Below are positions 1 through 11,278 of a stretch of DNA of 64,000 bases, piece after piece. Numbering within the stretch: position 1 is the stretch's first letter; each line of letters opens with the position of its first letter. Made by a program: the position numbers and the translations under genes. This stretch comes from Eledone cirrhosa (taxonomy: Eukaryota > Mollusca > Cephalopoda > Octopoda > Eledonidae). The notes below the pieces were generated by a model, which was given only the letters and a program-made list of their open reading frames with translations, had not been told where the DNA came from and did not search any database. Location: contig OZ024744.1 of assembly GCA_964016885.1 (NCBI GenBank), positions 64,888,547 through 64,952,546 of the forward strand, written 5' to 3'.

Positions 1-888
1 GTCTGATCTGGACCATAATTATGTATTATTGATTGCCCTGTAAGTCCTGACTTAATCAAAAATTCTCTACCACAGTATCACTATGGCAGCAAGGAATTGG
101 TCATATTTGACTTGTGGTGTTTCTGCATTCTTACATAAAAAAACTTGTATCACTAGCTTTTGACAGGGCAAATTTAGCCACATACATTGCATACAGAGTT
201 ACAGAGGTCTCAACATGTTGGCCTTTCTTAGCTGCATCCTTAATCTTAACCATTTCTGAAGCAGATTCCTGAAATAGTCTTACAGCATTAGACATACTGG
301 TGTGCCACTTGTTTCTATCTTATGCCATAACATCCCAGCCAGGTCAAATTTGCATTGTGTTAACCCTTTAGCATTTAAACTGGCTATATCTGGCCAGAAT
401 TCTCTCACCTCCTTCTGTTCAAACTGGCTGTAACGGTTGTTCATACTTACATTAACGTATTGTTCTCAAAATAAATAATATCAAAATCTCATAGATTTGA
501 TATTATGTGAGATAATTATGTGGAATAAAGTGTTTGCCATGAAAATACGATAGTATATATAGATTAGTGTAAATGCTCAAGGATTAAGGAGTCTTTCACA
601 CAATCCTTGAAATGTCGCTTTGATTTGTGTTGTGGTCTTGCACCAGATATTTGGGATTCTGCTGTCATCAGATCTAACAGTCTGATGACTTACCCATCAG
701 AGTTGGTGCCTGTGAATGTGAGCTTTAATGCCGACATGGCTTCATTTTGTAATATTTCAGTATCTACTGTGTGTGTACTCCAGTGAACCCAGAAAATGTC
801 ATGGAAGCTATATTGGTGAAAACATTCAAGGAGTTTAATGTGCTTATGATAGACAACCCATAATTCATAGGGATACAAGAGACCAGAT
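1..888 (-). pseudogene. RTE-ZnF LINE relic, C-terminal part, split by a MITE
   Basis: Reading leftwards from about 888, the conceptual protein has the region between reverse transcriptase and zinc fingers seen in the better copies at 3.4-4.1 and 7.2-8.0 kb: an HIKLLECFHQ-like block, then DSRIP, then FKDCVKDSL. At 587-360 a MITE interrupts it. Beyond the MITE the same protein resumes with WDVMA-stop-DRNKWH (compare TWENIAADRNKWR in the better copy) and LSKAS, then CGREFLIKSGL (compare CGRECKSAGGL), so the zinc-finger part runs off the left edge. There are several frameshifts and stops, so it cannot make protein. It is the oldest copy of this lineage here. The assignment rests on matching short blocks in the right order and strand. 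Confidence 0.72.
360..587 (+). mobile_element. TTAA-flanked MITE, family M1 (copy 1)
   Basis: A 228-bp element bounded by TTAA on both sides, with inverted ends starting CCCTTTAGCATTTAAA and closing with a complement of it (TAAATGCTCAAGGA, slightly eroded). Five other copies lie at 15878, 21755, 24537, 28356 and 41631. No coding capacity. TTAA targets with ends beginning CCC are the hallmark of the piggyBac superfamily, so a piggyBac-like transposase is the likely mover (inference). It sits inside the LINE relic at 1-888. Confidence 0.82.
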
Positions 889-898
889 TAACACATGC

Positions 899-1093
899 AA
901 TGTCCCACACTGTAAATGTGGTTGGTGTTAGGTAGGGCATCCAGCTGTAAAACCCCAGCCAATCTTACAGTCCCGTCAGAGCAAGGTATGGTGTGGCCAG
1001 TCCTGGCCAGACTTGTCTCAACACAGATGACCTGTCTGACCTATGCAAACATGGAAAAATGGACATTAAACGGTGATGATGGTGATGATGATG
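899..1093 (+). repeat. ATG-tailed LINE 3'-end repeat
   Basis: Contains the block 'gtggttggtgttag' followed by 'gggcatccagctg', then 'catggaaaaatggacatta' and a (GATGGT/GATGAT)n end. This is the 3' untranslated end seen behind the family 3 LINE at 38.7-39.0 kb, so it is a 5'-truncated copy of that LINE or of a SINE sharing its tail. No ORF. Confidence 0.65.
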
Positions 1094-1487
1094 GTTGTAT
1101 ACTGCAATTTTTGTCACTTTTCTGTTTTGATTCCAAAGAAACCCTAAAAATTGAAAAAGAATCAGTTGGTTTTTTTTTAAAGGAGATACTATTTCAATAT
1201 TCTAATGAACAACGCTGGTTAATTGTACTTATCAAAATGGACATTTATGGACAACTTTAAGCTTTTGGCTATCTAATGGATGGTTTTCTACATACATACA
1301 TATACACACTCACACATGCATATGTACATACATACACACACACTCACACACATTCATACACACATACATACTATCTACCTACGAGGCATGATGTAGTGGC
1401 CAAAAATCTATCCAATACAATCGCTAGAAAGGATAGTCCTAAGAATAAACATATAAAAAGTTAATGATGTGGAGTACTAGTGGAATA
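1094..1487. other. AT-rich spacer with CA/CATA tracts
   Basis: No gene recognised. A CA/CATA-rich microsatellite occupies about 1299-1375. The rest is AT-rich unique-looking sequence ending in a (CATA)4 tract at about 1484-1499, which is the 3' tail of the next element. Confidence 0.5.
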
Positions 1488-2587
1488 CATACATACATGA
1501 GGATTGCAGTGTCTTCACAGATGATTGCCATCCCTTATTGTTTCTTCATTGTCATCCCATCAGCATCCATGACTTCGTAGATAACCTTGTAGGCCAGCTG
1601 TAAATCTGCATGGTTATGACACAAGTGACAGAAGAGAGTTGTGCTTTCCACAGGACCGGTGGTGTCACCCTGTGGGACACAATCTATATGTACCACCATG
1701 TGTCTTTTTAGCCCGGTGCTAGTTCTACACACTTTGTTGCATATCACGCACATTGTTTCACCAGGTCTTTGTTGAGTGGTGTTGCAGGTGGTTATTCTTT
1801 CATGTGACTTCAGGTGATTAATGGCACCAGCTTTTGAGAAGAATACACGTTGACAGAATTTGCATATCCAACTATTGATGTCTTTATCAAGACTGAGCAT
1901 AACCCTTCCGGAGCTGACGTTTCAGTTGTTTATGTTCTAGATGACATTCCTCAAAAGTTTTATAACTGCCCTTTATACACTTTCTCCACTCAACCCTATT
2001 TAGAGCTATCGCCTCCTAATTGTCTATATCAAATGCCAGATCTATGAGGTTGTCCTTGATGCTGTCCCTGAACCTCATTATTGGTTTGCATTGAGGCCTT
2101 TTTCCAAGATGGAGCTCACCGTAAAACAGTTGCTTCAGAATCCTGCTTTCTTTCATGAGGACGATATGTCCTTTACAGCAGATTTGAGAAGTTACTTGAG
2201 GCTCAATGCTGAGACATTCTGCTTTGAAAAGTCCATGGATGTCAGGAGTTCTGTCTTGCCACTTGATGTTGAATATGCTCCTTAAACATTTCAGCTGAAA
2301 CACTCAAGCAATTTGATGTGTTTGCGGGATAGCGTCCAGGTTTCGGTGGAGTATAACAAAAACAGACAGAACACATGATCTATACACACACACCTTGGTA
2401 TTGTTGGTAATGTTGTGATTTGCCCAAACTCTCTTTTCCAATTTTTCAAAGGCAACAGAGGCCTTCTGGGTGTGCAGATGTATTGCAGCATCCAAGGAGC
2501 CATCATTTGACAATGTGCTATCCAAGTAGACAAATTTATCTACTACTCCCAACCTGATTCCATCAACCATGATATTGGGTTCAGTGC
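1488..2587 (-). pseudogene. RTE-ZnF LINE relic, diverged subfamily (3' half)
   Basis: Right to left this reads as thumb and C-terminal RTE-like LINE protein: GIRLGVVDKFVYLDSTLS (motif E region), KASVAFEKLEKRVWANHNIT, then SRILKQLFYGELHLGKRP, then a zinc-finger segment (1535-1900) with CKFCQRVFFSKAGAINHLKSH and CVICNKVCRTSTGLKRHMVVH, both C-x2-C-x12-H-x3-H. A third finger keeps CHLC but has lost its histidines. Stops and frameshifts separate the blocks. It is clearly diverged from the copies at 3.4 and 7.2 kb, so it is another subfamily. The 3' end carries a 33-nt hairpin (1501-1533, arms tgccatcc/ggattgca) directly before the (CATA)n tail. Confidence 0.75.
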
Positions 2588-3190
2588 ATACATACATACA
2601 TGATGATGGCTGCCCCCTCGTTATCGAGTATGGCCATTGCACGATATACCATTATTAATAATTATTAATTAATTCTATCGTGCAATGCCTGTGCGTGAAG
2701 ATATTTTTCAAAGTGAGGAAAGACTGTGCACTGAGCCAATCCCACTCTCTGAGTGACATTAGCTATAACCCGAAAAGAAGAAAAGATCAACATCATAGGT
2801 AACTACAGAGCCGCAGGTTTTATATCGGAGTTATCCTAGTTTCCTGAGTTGTCTACTCCTAGAAGTGGTTTAACTGCGCGATCGGGTATCCAGCCCGACT
2901 ATTTCTATGTCCCCGCACATATACACATACATGCACCCATGTATATACACATATACATATACATACATATGTACATGTGTATATACATATTTACACACTT
3001 TTGGATGGCCGTTGACCCTTATGAGTTCTTCCACCCTTTGTCAGGTTTTGTTTTTTGTCCTGCAGGGTGTCCCAAATCACCCTCCTCACAAAGTAAACTT
3101 GGTGGGGTTGCCGGTTTAATCGCCAACGACCGGACCATGCGACAGGTTGAACTGGGTTACATGTTACCAGTAGCACTCAAGAGTGACCCG
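2588..3190 (-). mobile_element. Short non-autonomous RTE-ZnF derivative (leader plus 3' end only)
   Basis: From its 5' side (3190) it carries the leader segment 3000-3189 shared with 11715-11905 and 30750-30945, an AT/CA tract (2922-2998), and leader segment 2670-2921 shared with 10690-10987 upstream of the full LINE. It then runs straight into the 3' hairpin (2606-2637) and (CATA)4 tail. The whole ORF is missing. 'tatcgtgcaatg' at 2673-2684 is an inverted copy of 'cattgcacgata' at 2635-2646, making an imperfect palindrome at the deletion junction. It cannot encode protein and would depend on a full-length relative. Confidence 0.7.
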
Positions 3191-6100
3191 ACATACATAC
3201 ATCCATACATGATGGCTTCCTCCTCGTTATTGAGTATGGCCATCGCACAAGAAAAAAAAATATATATATATACATATATATTAATAACAATAATAATAAT
3301 AATAACAACAATAATAATAACGACAACAACAACAATAATAATATATATATATATATATACACACACGTAAACATATCTATACACACATGATAGCAACTAA
3401 CAGCGCTGCGATCGAATGTGGCTTTTTAGCCCAGCCAATGATCTAAAATGTCTTGCACAGAGTCGGCAACCAAAACATTCACTGGGAATAGTCGGCTGTG
3501 GTTGGAGTTTGTGTACTTTTGCATGTCGCTTGAGCCCTCCTGCTGATTTACATTCTCTACCACATGTTTGGCAAGCATGATGAGTAGCATCTCCAACAGC
3601 AGCCTGGTAGTCAACCACTGGTCTTACTTTATGACTGCGAAGATGACTTTCGAGTCCAGCTTTGCTTAGGCAGAGTCTCGCACAGACGCTGCATGTCAGC
3701 ACCTTAGGAGGACCCTCGCCGTCTGGAAGTGCAACAGCAATGCCCTTCCTCACATCCCGCTTTACTTTCTCATATGCGTTTCGAGATGCCTCAAAGGCAA
3801 CTTTTCCCTCATATACAGTCTTTCTCCATTTATTACGATCAGCAGCAATATTTTCCCATGTATCAGCAGAGATGTTAGCGTCTTTCAAAGAGGCTTTCAA
3901 GGAATCCTTATACCTCTTTTTTGGTTTATGTGGCAGTCGTTTTTCTTTAACTAACTCTCCATAAAAGAGTTGTTTTGGTATTCTAGAATCCTTCATCCTG
4001 GCAAGGTGACCACTCCAACGGAGTCGTTGCTTAAGCGCAAGAGCTTCTATACTATCACACATAGATCTTTCCAAAATCTCGAACTGATGTGGTCCCTCCA
4101 GTGAACGCCATGGATCTGTCTGAGACACATCTGATGGAAACGCTCCAATTGCTTAAGTTGGTGTCGATATATGACCCAGGTCTCGCAGGCATAAAGAAGA
4201 GAAGAGAGCACACATGCCTTGTACACCTTTACCTTTATCTTTCTAGCTTTCCAAAAGCATCACTTGCTTTCCTAATCCTAAGTGAGATTTCACTATCAAG
4301 GTTGCTGTATCGATTGACAGTGCTTCCCAGGTAGACAAGTCGTTTACCATACACATAGATATTTGGTTCACTGTACTGCTTACCAGGGGAAGGTTGGTAC
4401 ATGACGACGGTTTTCTTGAGACTGACAGTCAATCCTAAGGCAGTGCAAGCATAAGAAAATACATTCAAAATGTGCTGCATATCACTCTCTGTGTGCGCTA
4501 CAAGATCGCAATCATCTGCATACAAGAGGTCTATTATGATTGATGTAAATACTTTTGTTTTTGCAGCAAAGTGCCTGATGTTAAATATGCTGCCTGAGGT
4601 TCGATATCGGATGTAAACATCATGCTCACAATTCCTGAATGCAATACAGAAAACCATTGCAAAGTATATGGCAAACAGGGTCGGTGCTGGAATATCCCCG
4701 TTTCACTCCATTTTTTACTGAGATAGGCTCCGACATATTACCTCTGACATTAACCCAAGCCTTCATGTCGTCATGGAAAGACCTAACTAAAGCAAGGAAC
4801 TTATCAGGGCAACCAAGTTTCTGGAGAACCTTCCATAATGCATTTCTATTAACAGTATCGAAAGCTTTTGTCAGATCGACAAAAACCTGATACAGAGCCA
4901 AACCTTGTTCAATGCACTTCTCCTGGAGCTGTCTAGCTGAGAAGATCATATCAGTAGTGCCGCGTCCAGCACGAAAACCAGATTGACTTTCAGGAAGAAC
5001 ACAATCTGCAATGTGTGTCAGCAGACGGTCCAGAAGCACTCTACATAAAACTTTCCCTACGACAGAAAGCAATGATATACCTCTGTAGTTCCCACAATCA
5101 TTCCTGTTACCCTTTCGCTTGTACAAGACCACCATTACTGCATCTCTCCAGTCATCAGGTATGGATTCATTAGCCCATATCCTGCCAAACAAAGAGTGAA
5201 GATGTTGCAGGAGTCTCTCACCACCATATTGTAGGAGCTCTGCATGTTTGCCATCCATACCTGGAGACCTTCCACTGTTCAGCTTTGAGATAGCCACTGC
5301 AACCTCCACAAGCGTCGGAGGTTCTGCAAAAGCTACTTTCACAGGACTTTCTGGAATGAGATTGAGGAAATCTTCATTGACGACAGACGGCTGATTCAAA
5401 AGTTCATGAAAGTGCTCTCGCCACCTTCATAGAATTCCTTGTGAGTCACGAAGAAGTTCTTTGCCATCCTTGCTGCGAAGCGGTGTCACCAGAGAAGAAG
5501 ACGGTCCATAAACTTCATGCAAGAGACTGTACAACAGCTTTGTGTTATTAGAATCTGACGCAGTTTGTATCTCATCAGCCTTCTCACTCCACCACTGATC
5601 CTTCATCTGAGAAAGACTCCGCCTCACACGTGATTTCACATCCTTGAGTTCCTTATGCAACATATTCTTCTCCTATGGTTTTGTCGTCAAGTAGCGTGAC
5701 AGAGCATGCCTCTTATCAGCCACCAAGTCTTCTATAAGTTCATCATTCTCATTAAACCAGCCTTGATGTTTTCTCTGCACCAATCCCAGAACATGCCTGC
5801 CTACATCATAAACTGACTTTTTAAGGGTCGGCCAATCCTCACCAAGATCTGCAGCCTGCATCTCTTCTCGCAATGTCCTCTTCACATCTTTATCCCTAAA
5901 ACGAGCAGCATTCAATCTTCTAGGCAGGGCAACACCAGGAGCCCGGATTTTACGTTTAGTGATTAGTTTCACTTTTGCGCATAGTAGACGGTGGTCCGTC
6001 CAGCACTCAGCTCCACAAAGAGCACGAACACACTGCACATCCCGTCTGTCACGCATCCTGACTAGGAAGTAGTCCAAAAGATGCCATTCCTTAGATGCAG

Positions 6101-6191
6101 GATGCATCCATGTAGTTTTAAATTTGTTCTTTTGTTGGAACATGGTGTTGGTAGCACACAGATCCAGCTCCTCACACATCTGCAGCAGGAG
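3191..6191 (-). mobile_element. RTE-ZnF LINE copy 1, 5'-truncated
   Basis: Minus-strand LINE of about 3 kb. Its 3' end has a (CATA)n tail (3191-3210), a 32-nt hairpin (3212-3243), a 3' untranslated region swollen by A-rich, TA and TAA/CAA repeats (3244-3396), then the stop codon at 3397-3399. The body carries reverse transcriptase and fingers. The 5' end breaks inside the endonuclease at about 6191, where another element's (CATA)n tail begins. By eye it is well over 90% identical to the copy at 6.8-11 kb, so both are recent relative to the relics on the left. Confidence 0.85.
3397..6191 (-). pseudogene. RTE-like ORF: partial endonuclease, reverse transcriptase, three C2H2 fingers (broken)
   Basis: Would encode an apurinic-type endonuclease (only its end is present: WHLLDYFLVRMRDRR and TDHRLL), then reverse transcriptase with motif A DLTKAFDTV, motif C LLYADDCDLV and a YLGSTV block. 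The C-terminus has CSVCARLCLSKAGLESHLRSH, CQTCGRECKSAGGLKRHAKVH and CRLCARHFRSLAGLKSHIRS followed by QRC. Breaks: TAG at about 5673 (CAG in copy 2), TGA at about 5427 (probably from CGA), a 2-nt loss near 4692 ahead of the motif B position, and a frame change near 4235 after GKLER. It keeps 30 nt (WREHFHELL) absent from copy 2. The third finger has lost its last histidine (SQRC against SQHC in copy 2). Confidence 0.85.
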
Positions 6192-6665
6192 CATACATAC
6201 ACACATACATACATACGGACATACATACATATATACATACATACATGTATGGTGGCTGCCAACTCGTTTTTGAATACGGCCACTACTTTATATCCATGTA
6301 GGAGAACCCCTACCAATGCGCTGAACAAGTGTGACTTTTTAGTCCAGCCAGCGACTTGAAAACTCAGGTACAAACACTACACTTGTGACAATTATTGACA
6401 CATAGTGCTGGGCCCATGGTACCATGTGACGACAAGTGCAGCGAGATCTCCAGATATAAAGCAATGCCTGTGCCGTGAAGCTTTTATAGTGAGCAAAGGC
6501 ACTGCACAAAGCCAGTCCCACTCTCTTAACCAAGATGATATTTACCAAAAAGAAGAACAAGTCAACATCATTGGATACCATCAGGGTTGCAGGTGTTATA
6601 TCAGAGTTTTCCTTCTCCTAGAATTCTGCCTTGACAAAGGCTAAGGGGTCATCTCTCCCGGAGAT
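6192..6665 (-). mobile_element. Internally deleted RTE-ZnF derivative N1
   Basis: Tail (CATA)n at 6192-6248, hairpin 6252-6283, then the last zinc finger of an RTE-ZnF ORF (CSVCARVF-like followed by GLKSHTRSAHR and a stop, on the minus strand at about 6310-6390), joined directly to leader sequence up to 6665. The junction, read on the plus strand as 'cacttgtgacaattattgac', is the same in N2, N3 and N4. One deleted master therefore gave rise to all four. The inner hairpin stem is eroded here (tgaa instead of cgag) but the outer stem remains. Confidence 0.75.
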
Positions 6666-6895
6666 ACATACATACACACATACATACATACAATCATACA
6701 TACATACATACACACATACATACAATCATACATACATACATACATACAATCATACATACATACATGATGATGGCTGCCCCCTCGTTATCGAGTATGGCCA
6801 TTGCACGAGAAAAAAAAAAATAAATAAAAATAAAAATAAAAATAAAAATAAAAATAAAAATAAAAATAAAATAAAATAAAATAAAATAATAATTG

Positions 6896-6932
<37 letters not shown>

Positions 6933-7024
6933 GAAATATATATATATATATAGATGCATACATATATACATACACACATACATACACATACACACACACA
7001 TATACACACACATACATTAATAAC

Positions 7025-7057
<33 letters not shown>

Positions 7058-10000
7058 GACAACAACAATAATAATATACATATTCATATATATATACACA
7101 CACACGCACGCACATAAGCATATCTACACACACACACACACACACGATAGCAATTAACAGTGCTGCGATCGAATGTGGCTTTTTAGCCCAGCCAATGATC
7201 TAAAACGTCTTGCACGGAGTCGGCAACCAAAACATTCACTGGGAATAGTCGGCTGTGGTTGGAGTTCGTGTACTTTTGCATGTCGCTTGAGCCCTCCTGC
7301 TGATTTACATTCTCTACCACATGTTTGGCAAGCATGATGAGTAGCATCTCCAACAGCAGCCTGGTAGTCAACCACTGGTCTTACTTCATGACTGCGAAGA
7401 TGACTTCCGAGTCCAGCTTTGCTTAGGCAGAGTCTCGCACAGACGCGGCATGTCAGCACCATAGGAGAACCCTCGCCGTCTGGAAGTGCAACAGCAATGC
7501 CCTTCCTCACATCCCGCTTTACTTTCTCGTGTGCGATTCGAGATGCCTCAAAGGCAACTTTTCCCTCATATACAGTCTTTCTCCATTTATTACGATCAGC
7601 AGCAATATTTTCCCATGTATCAGCAGAGATGTTAGCGTCTTTCAGAGAGGCTTTCAAGGAATCCTTATACCTCTTTTTGGTTTATGTGGCGGTCGTTTTC
7701 CTTTAACCAACTCTCCATAGAAGAGTTGTTTTGGTGACCACTCCAACGGAGTCGTTGCTTAAGCACAAGAGCTTCTATACTGTCACACATAGAGCTTTCC
7801 AACATCTCGACATCACTGATGTGGTCCCTCCAGTGAACGCCATGGATCCGTCTGAGACACATCTGGAAACGCTCCAATTGCTTAAGGTGGTGTCGATATG
7901 TGACCCAGGTCTCGCAGGCATAAAGAAGACAAGAGAGTACACATGCCCTGTACACCTTTACCTTTGTCCTCCTGCATATGTCTCGCCGACCCCAGAGTCA
8001 CCTTTCTAGCTTTCCGAAAGCATCACTTGCTTTCCTAATCCTAAGTGAGATTTCACTGTCAAGGTTGCCGTATCGATTGACAGTGCTTCCCAGGTAGACA
8101 AACTGATCAACCACTCCAAGTCGTTTGCCATACACATAGATGTTTGGTTCAGTGTACTGCTTACTAGGGGCAGGTTGGTACATGACAACGGTTTTCTTGA
8201 GAGTGACAGTCAAACTCAGGGCAGTGCAAGTGTCAGAAAATGCATTCAAAATGTGCTGCATATCACTCTCTGTGTGCGCTACAAGATCGCAATCATCTGC
8301 ATACAAGAGGTCTCTTATGATTGATGTAAATACTTTTGTCTTCGCAGCAAAGCGCCTGATGTTAAATATGCTGCCTGAGGTTCGATATCGGATGTAAACA
8401 CCATGCTCGCAATTCCTGAATGCAATACAGAAAACCATTGCAAAGTATATGGCAAACAGGGTCGGTGCTGGAATATCCCCCTGTTTCACTCCATTTTTTA
8501 CTGAGATAGGCTCCGACATGTTACCTCCGACATTAACCCAAGCCTTCATGTCGTCATGGAAAGACCTAACTAAAGCAAGGAACTTATCAGGGCAACCAAG
8601 TTTCTGGAGAACCTTCCATAATGCATCTCTGTTGACAGTATCGAAAGCCTTTGTCAGATCGACAAAAACCTGATACAGAGCCAAGCCTTGTTCAATGGAC
8701 TTCTCCTGGAGCTGTCTAGCTGAGAAGATCATATCAGTAGTGCCGCGTCCAGCATGAAAACCAGATTGACTTTCAGGAAGAACACAATCTGCAATGTGTG
8801 TCAGCAGACGGTCCAGAAGCACCCTACATAAAACTTTCCCTACGACAGAAAGCAATGATATACCTCTGTAGTTCCCACAATCATTCCTGTTACCCTTTCC
8901 CTTGTACAAGACCACCATTACTGCATCTCTCCAGTCTTCAGGTACGGATTCATTAGCCCATATCCTTCCAAACAAAGAGTGCAGATGTTGCAGGAGTCTC
9001 TCAACACCATATTGTAGGAGCTCAGCATGTATGCCATCCATACCTGGAGATCTTCCACTGTTCAGCTTTGAAATAGCCACTGCAACCTCCACAAGCATCG
9101 GAGGTTCTGCGAGAGTTACTTTCACAGGACTCTCTGGAATGAGATTGAGGAAATCTTCACTGACGACAGACGGCTGATTCAAAAGAATTCCCTGTGAGTC
9201 ACGAAGAAGTTCTTTGCCATCCTTGCTGCGAAGCGGTGTCACCAGAGAAGAAGACGGTCCATAAACCTCACGCAAGAGACTGTACAACAGCTTTGTGTTA
9301 TTGGAATCAGACGCAGTTTGTATCTCACCAGCCTTCTCACTCCACCACTGATCCTTCATCTGAGAAAGACTCCGCCTCACACGTGATTTTACATCCTTGA
9401 GCTCCTCATGCAACATATTCCTCTCCTGTGGTTTTGCTGTCAAGTAGCGTGACAGAGCACGCCTCTTATCAGCCAACAAGTCTTCTATATGTACATCATT
9501 CTCATTAAACCAGTCCCGATGTTTTCTCTGCACCAATCCCAGAACACGCCTGCCTACATCATAAACTGACTTTTTAAGGGTCGGCCAATCCTCACCAAGA
9601 TCTGCAGCCTGCATCTCTCCTTCCAATGTCCTCTTCACATTTTTATCCTTAAGACGAGCAGCATTCAATCTTTTGGGCAGGGTAACACCAGGAGCCCGGA
9701 TTTTACGTTTGGTGATTAGTTTCACTTTTGCGCATACCAGGCGGTGGTCCGTCCAGCACTCAGTTCCTGTCGGTCACGCATCCTGTCTGTCACGCATCCT
9801 GACTAGGACGTAGTCCAAAAGATGCCATTCCTTAGATGCAGGATGCATCCATGTGGTCTTGAATTTGTTCTTTTGTTGGAACATGGTGTTGGTAACACAC
9901 AGATCCAGCTCCTCACACATCTGCAGCAGGAGAATACCATTGCTGTTACACTTTCCCACCCCATGCCTTCCGATTACATTCCATGTGTTAAAATCCCTAC

Positions 10001-10987
10001 CCACTCTAGCATTAAAGTCACCAAGCACGATGACTTTGTCTGCCTGAGGGATATTTCTTAGAACACCTTTCAAGGCATGGTAAAAGGACAGTTTTTCTTC
10101 ATCGCCAGAATTCATAGTTGGAGCATACACACTCACCAGGGTAGCATATCTTCCCTTGTCCAGCGGAACTCTCATGGACATAAGACGCTCACTAATCCCT
10201 ACTGGGAATTCTTCTAATTTATTCACAAGTACAGTCTTAACAGCATCTACCCCAGCCTCTCTTCTGGTTCCTTCATCTCTTCCTTTCCAGAAGAATGTAT
10301 ATTCTCCACAAAATTCCGTAAGATGACCATCTCCAGCTAACCTCGTCTCAGATAAAGCTACGATGTCAAGATCGTAACGTCGAAGCTCCTTTGTAACAAG
10401 AGCGGTCCTTCGTTCAGGACGCTCCAAGGAATCCCTGTCAAGCAGCGTCCGTACGTTCCAGCAGCCAAGACTAAATGCCTTGTTTGGCTCTATTACAATG
10501 GCACGATGACGAGCAGGCCCAGGCTGTGATAACTTGGGGCCCCTGCCCTTATTGCCAATGATCTTTTTTGTTCCAGAACCTAAATTGCCAATTATCTCGT
10601 TTACATTGTTCTGGAACATCATTGAATTGGAAAAAAAAAAAAAAAAAAAGTAATAATAATAGTAATAATAATAATAATAATAATAGTACACTATTAATAA
10701 TTATTAATGCACTCGTGCAATGCCTGTGCGTGACGAATATTTTTAAAGTGAGGAAAGACTGTGCACTGAGCCAATCCCACTCTCTGAGCGACAGTAGCTA
10801 TAACCCGAAAAGAAGAAAAGATCAACATCATCGGTAACTACTGAGCCGCACGTTTTATGTCGGAGTTAACCCAGTTTCCTGAGATGCCTTCTCCTAGAAG
10901 AATGCCCTGACAAGGGCTAGGGGTTCTTCACTCCCAGTGGTTTAACTGCGCGATCGGGCATCCAGCCCGATTATTTCTATGTCCCCG
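6666..10987 (-). mobile_element. RTE-ZnF LINE copy 2, near full length
   Basis: From the 3' end: (CATA)n tail 6664-6767, hairpin 6770-6801, a 3' untranslated region with long A-rich, AAAATA, TAA, TA and CA tracts (6802-7153), the ORF (7154-10622), a short poly-A/TAA tract (10630-10685), then leader 10690-10987. The leader ends in a plus-strand A-run at 10984-11014. The leader contains 'cgggctggatgcccg', a small perfect hairpin. It is the only copy of this lineage here with endonuclease, reverse transcriptase and fingers all represented. Confidence 0.85.
7154..10622 (-). pseudogene. RTE-like ORF: endonuclease, reverse transcriptase, three C2H2 fingers (nearly open)
   Basis: Start chosen at the paired ATGs (10622/10619); the tyrosine/phenylalanine run upstream is translated TTA/A repeat. 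The endonuclease shows CWNVRTL (Asn), ALSETRL (Glu), VSVYAPT, LGDFNARVG (Asp, Asn), LLDYVLV (Asp) and TDHRLV (Asp-His). Reverse transcriptase has KGKGNRNDCGNYRGIS, DLTKAFDTV, NGVKQG, LLYADDCDLV and VYLGSTV. The frame is the same from 10622 to about 7740 with two in-frame stops: TGA at 9774, inside a locally rearranged segment with repeated 'gtcacgcatcctg', and TGA at 7998, where R-L-W is expected (CGA to TGA). A 28-nt deletion at about 7735 between GGT repeats and one missing T near 7660 shift the zinc-finger part. Finger 3 has lost its second cysteine (CRLR) but kept the histidine that copy 1 lost. Confidence 0.87.
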
Positions 10988-11240
10988 CGCAAAAAAAAAA
11001 AAAAAAAAAAAAAAAAACTCACTTATTGACACTTATACGTACGACATACACACACGTATACATATGCGCGCACACAGCAACACATACAAACAAACACACA
11101 CACACGCTACTCTACTCACTTACACACACACACACATATATATATATATATTACCGTCATTACTGATACAAGATTACAAGATTATGTCAACTGTTGACTT
11201 TCAAGAGTTTATATAGTTGAAGCCGATCGTATTACAGTCC
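10988..11240. other. Poly-A, CA-rich and unique spacer
   Basis: An A-run to 11014, then CA/TA-rich simple sequence to about 11150 and about 80 bases of unique-looking DNA. No gene or element recognised. Confidence 0.5.
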
Positions 11241-11247
11241 AGTATTA

Positions 11248-11278
<31 letters not shown>

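Noticed and set aside
916..1260. 114-codon frame
   Set aside because: Its first half is the ATG-tailed 3'-end repeat seen at many sites; no protein motif.
6694..7105. Long open frames of Tyr, Ile, Phe, Cys, Leu or Val here and in other simple repeats (12.5, 13.1, 14.1, 17.5, 18.2, 29.9, 31.0 and 33.7 kb)
   Set aside because: They are translations of microsatellites open in several frames on both strands, with no other coding sign.
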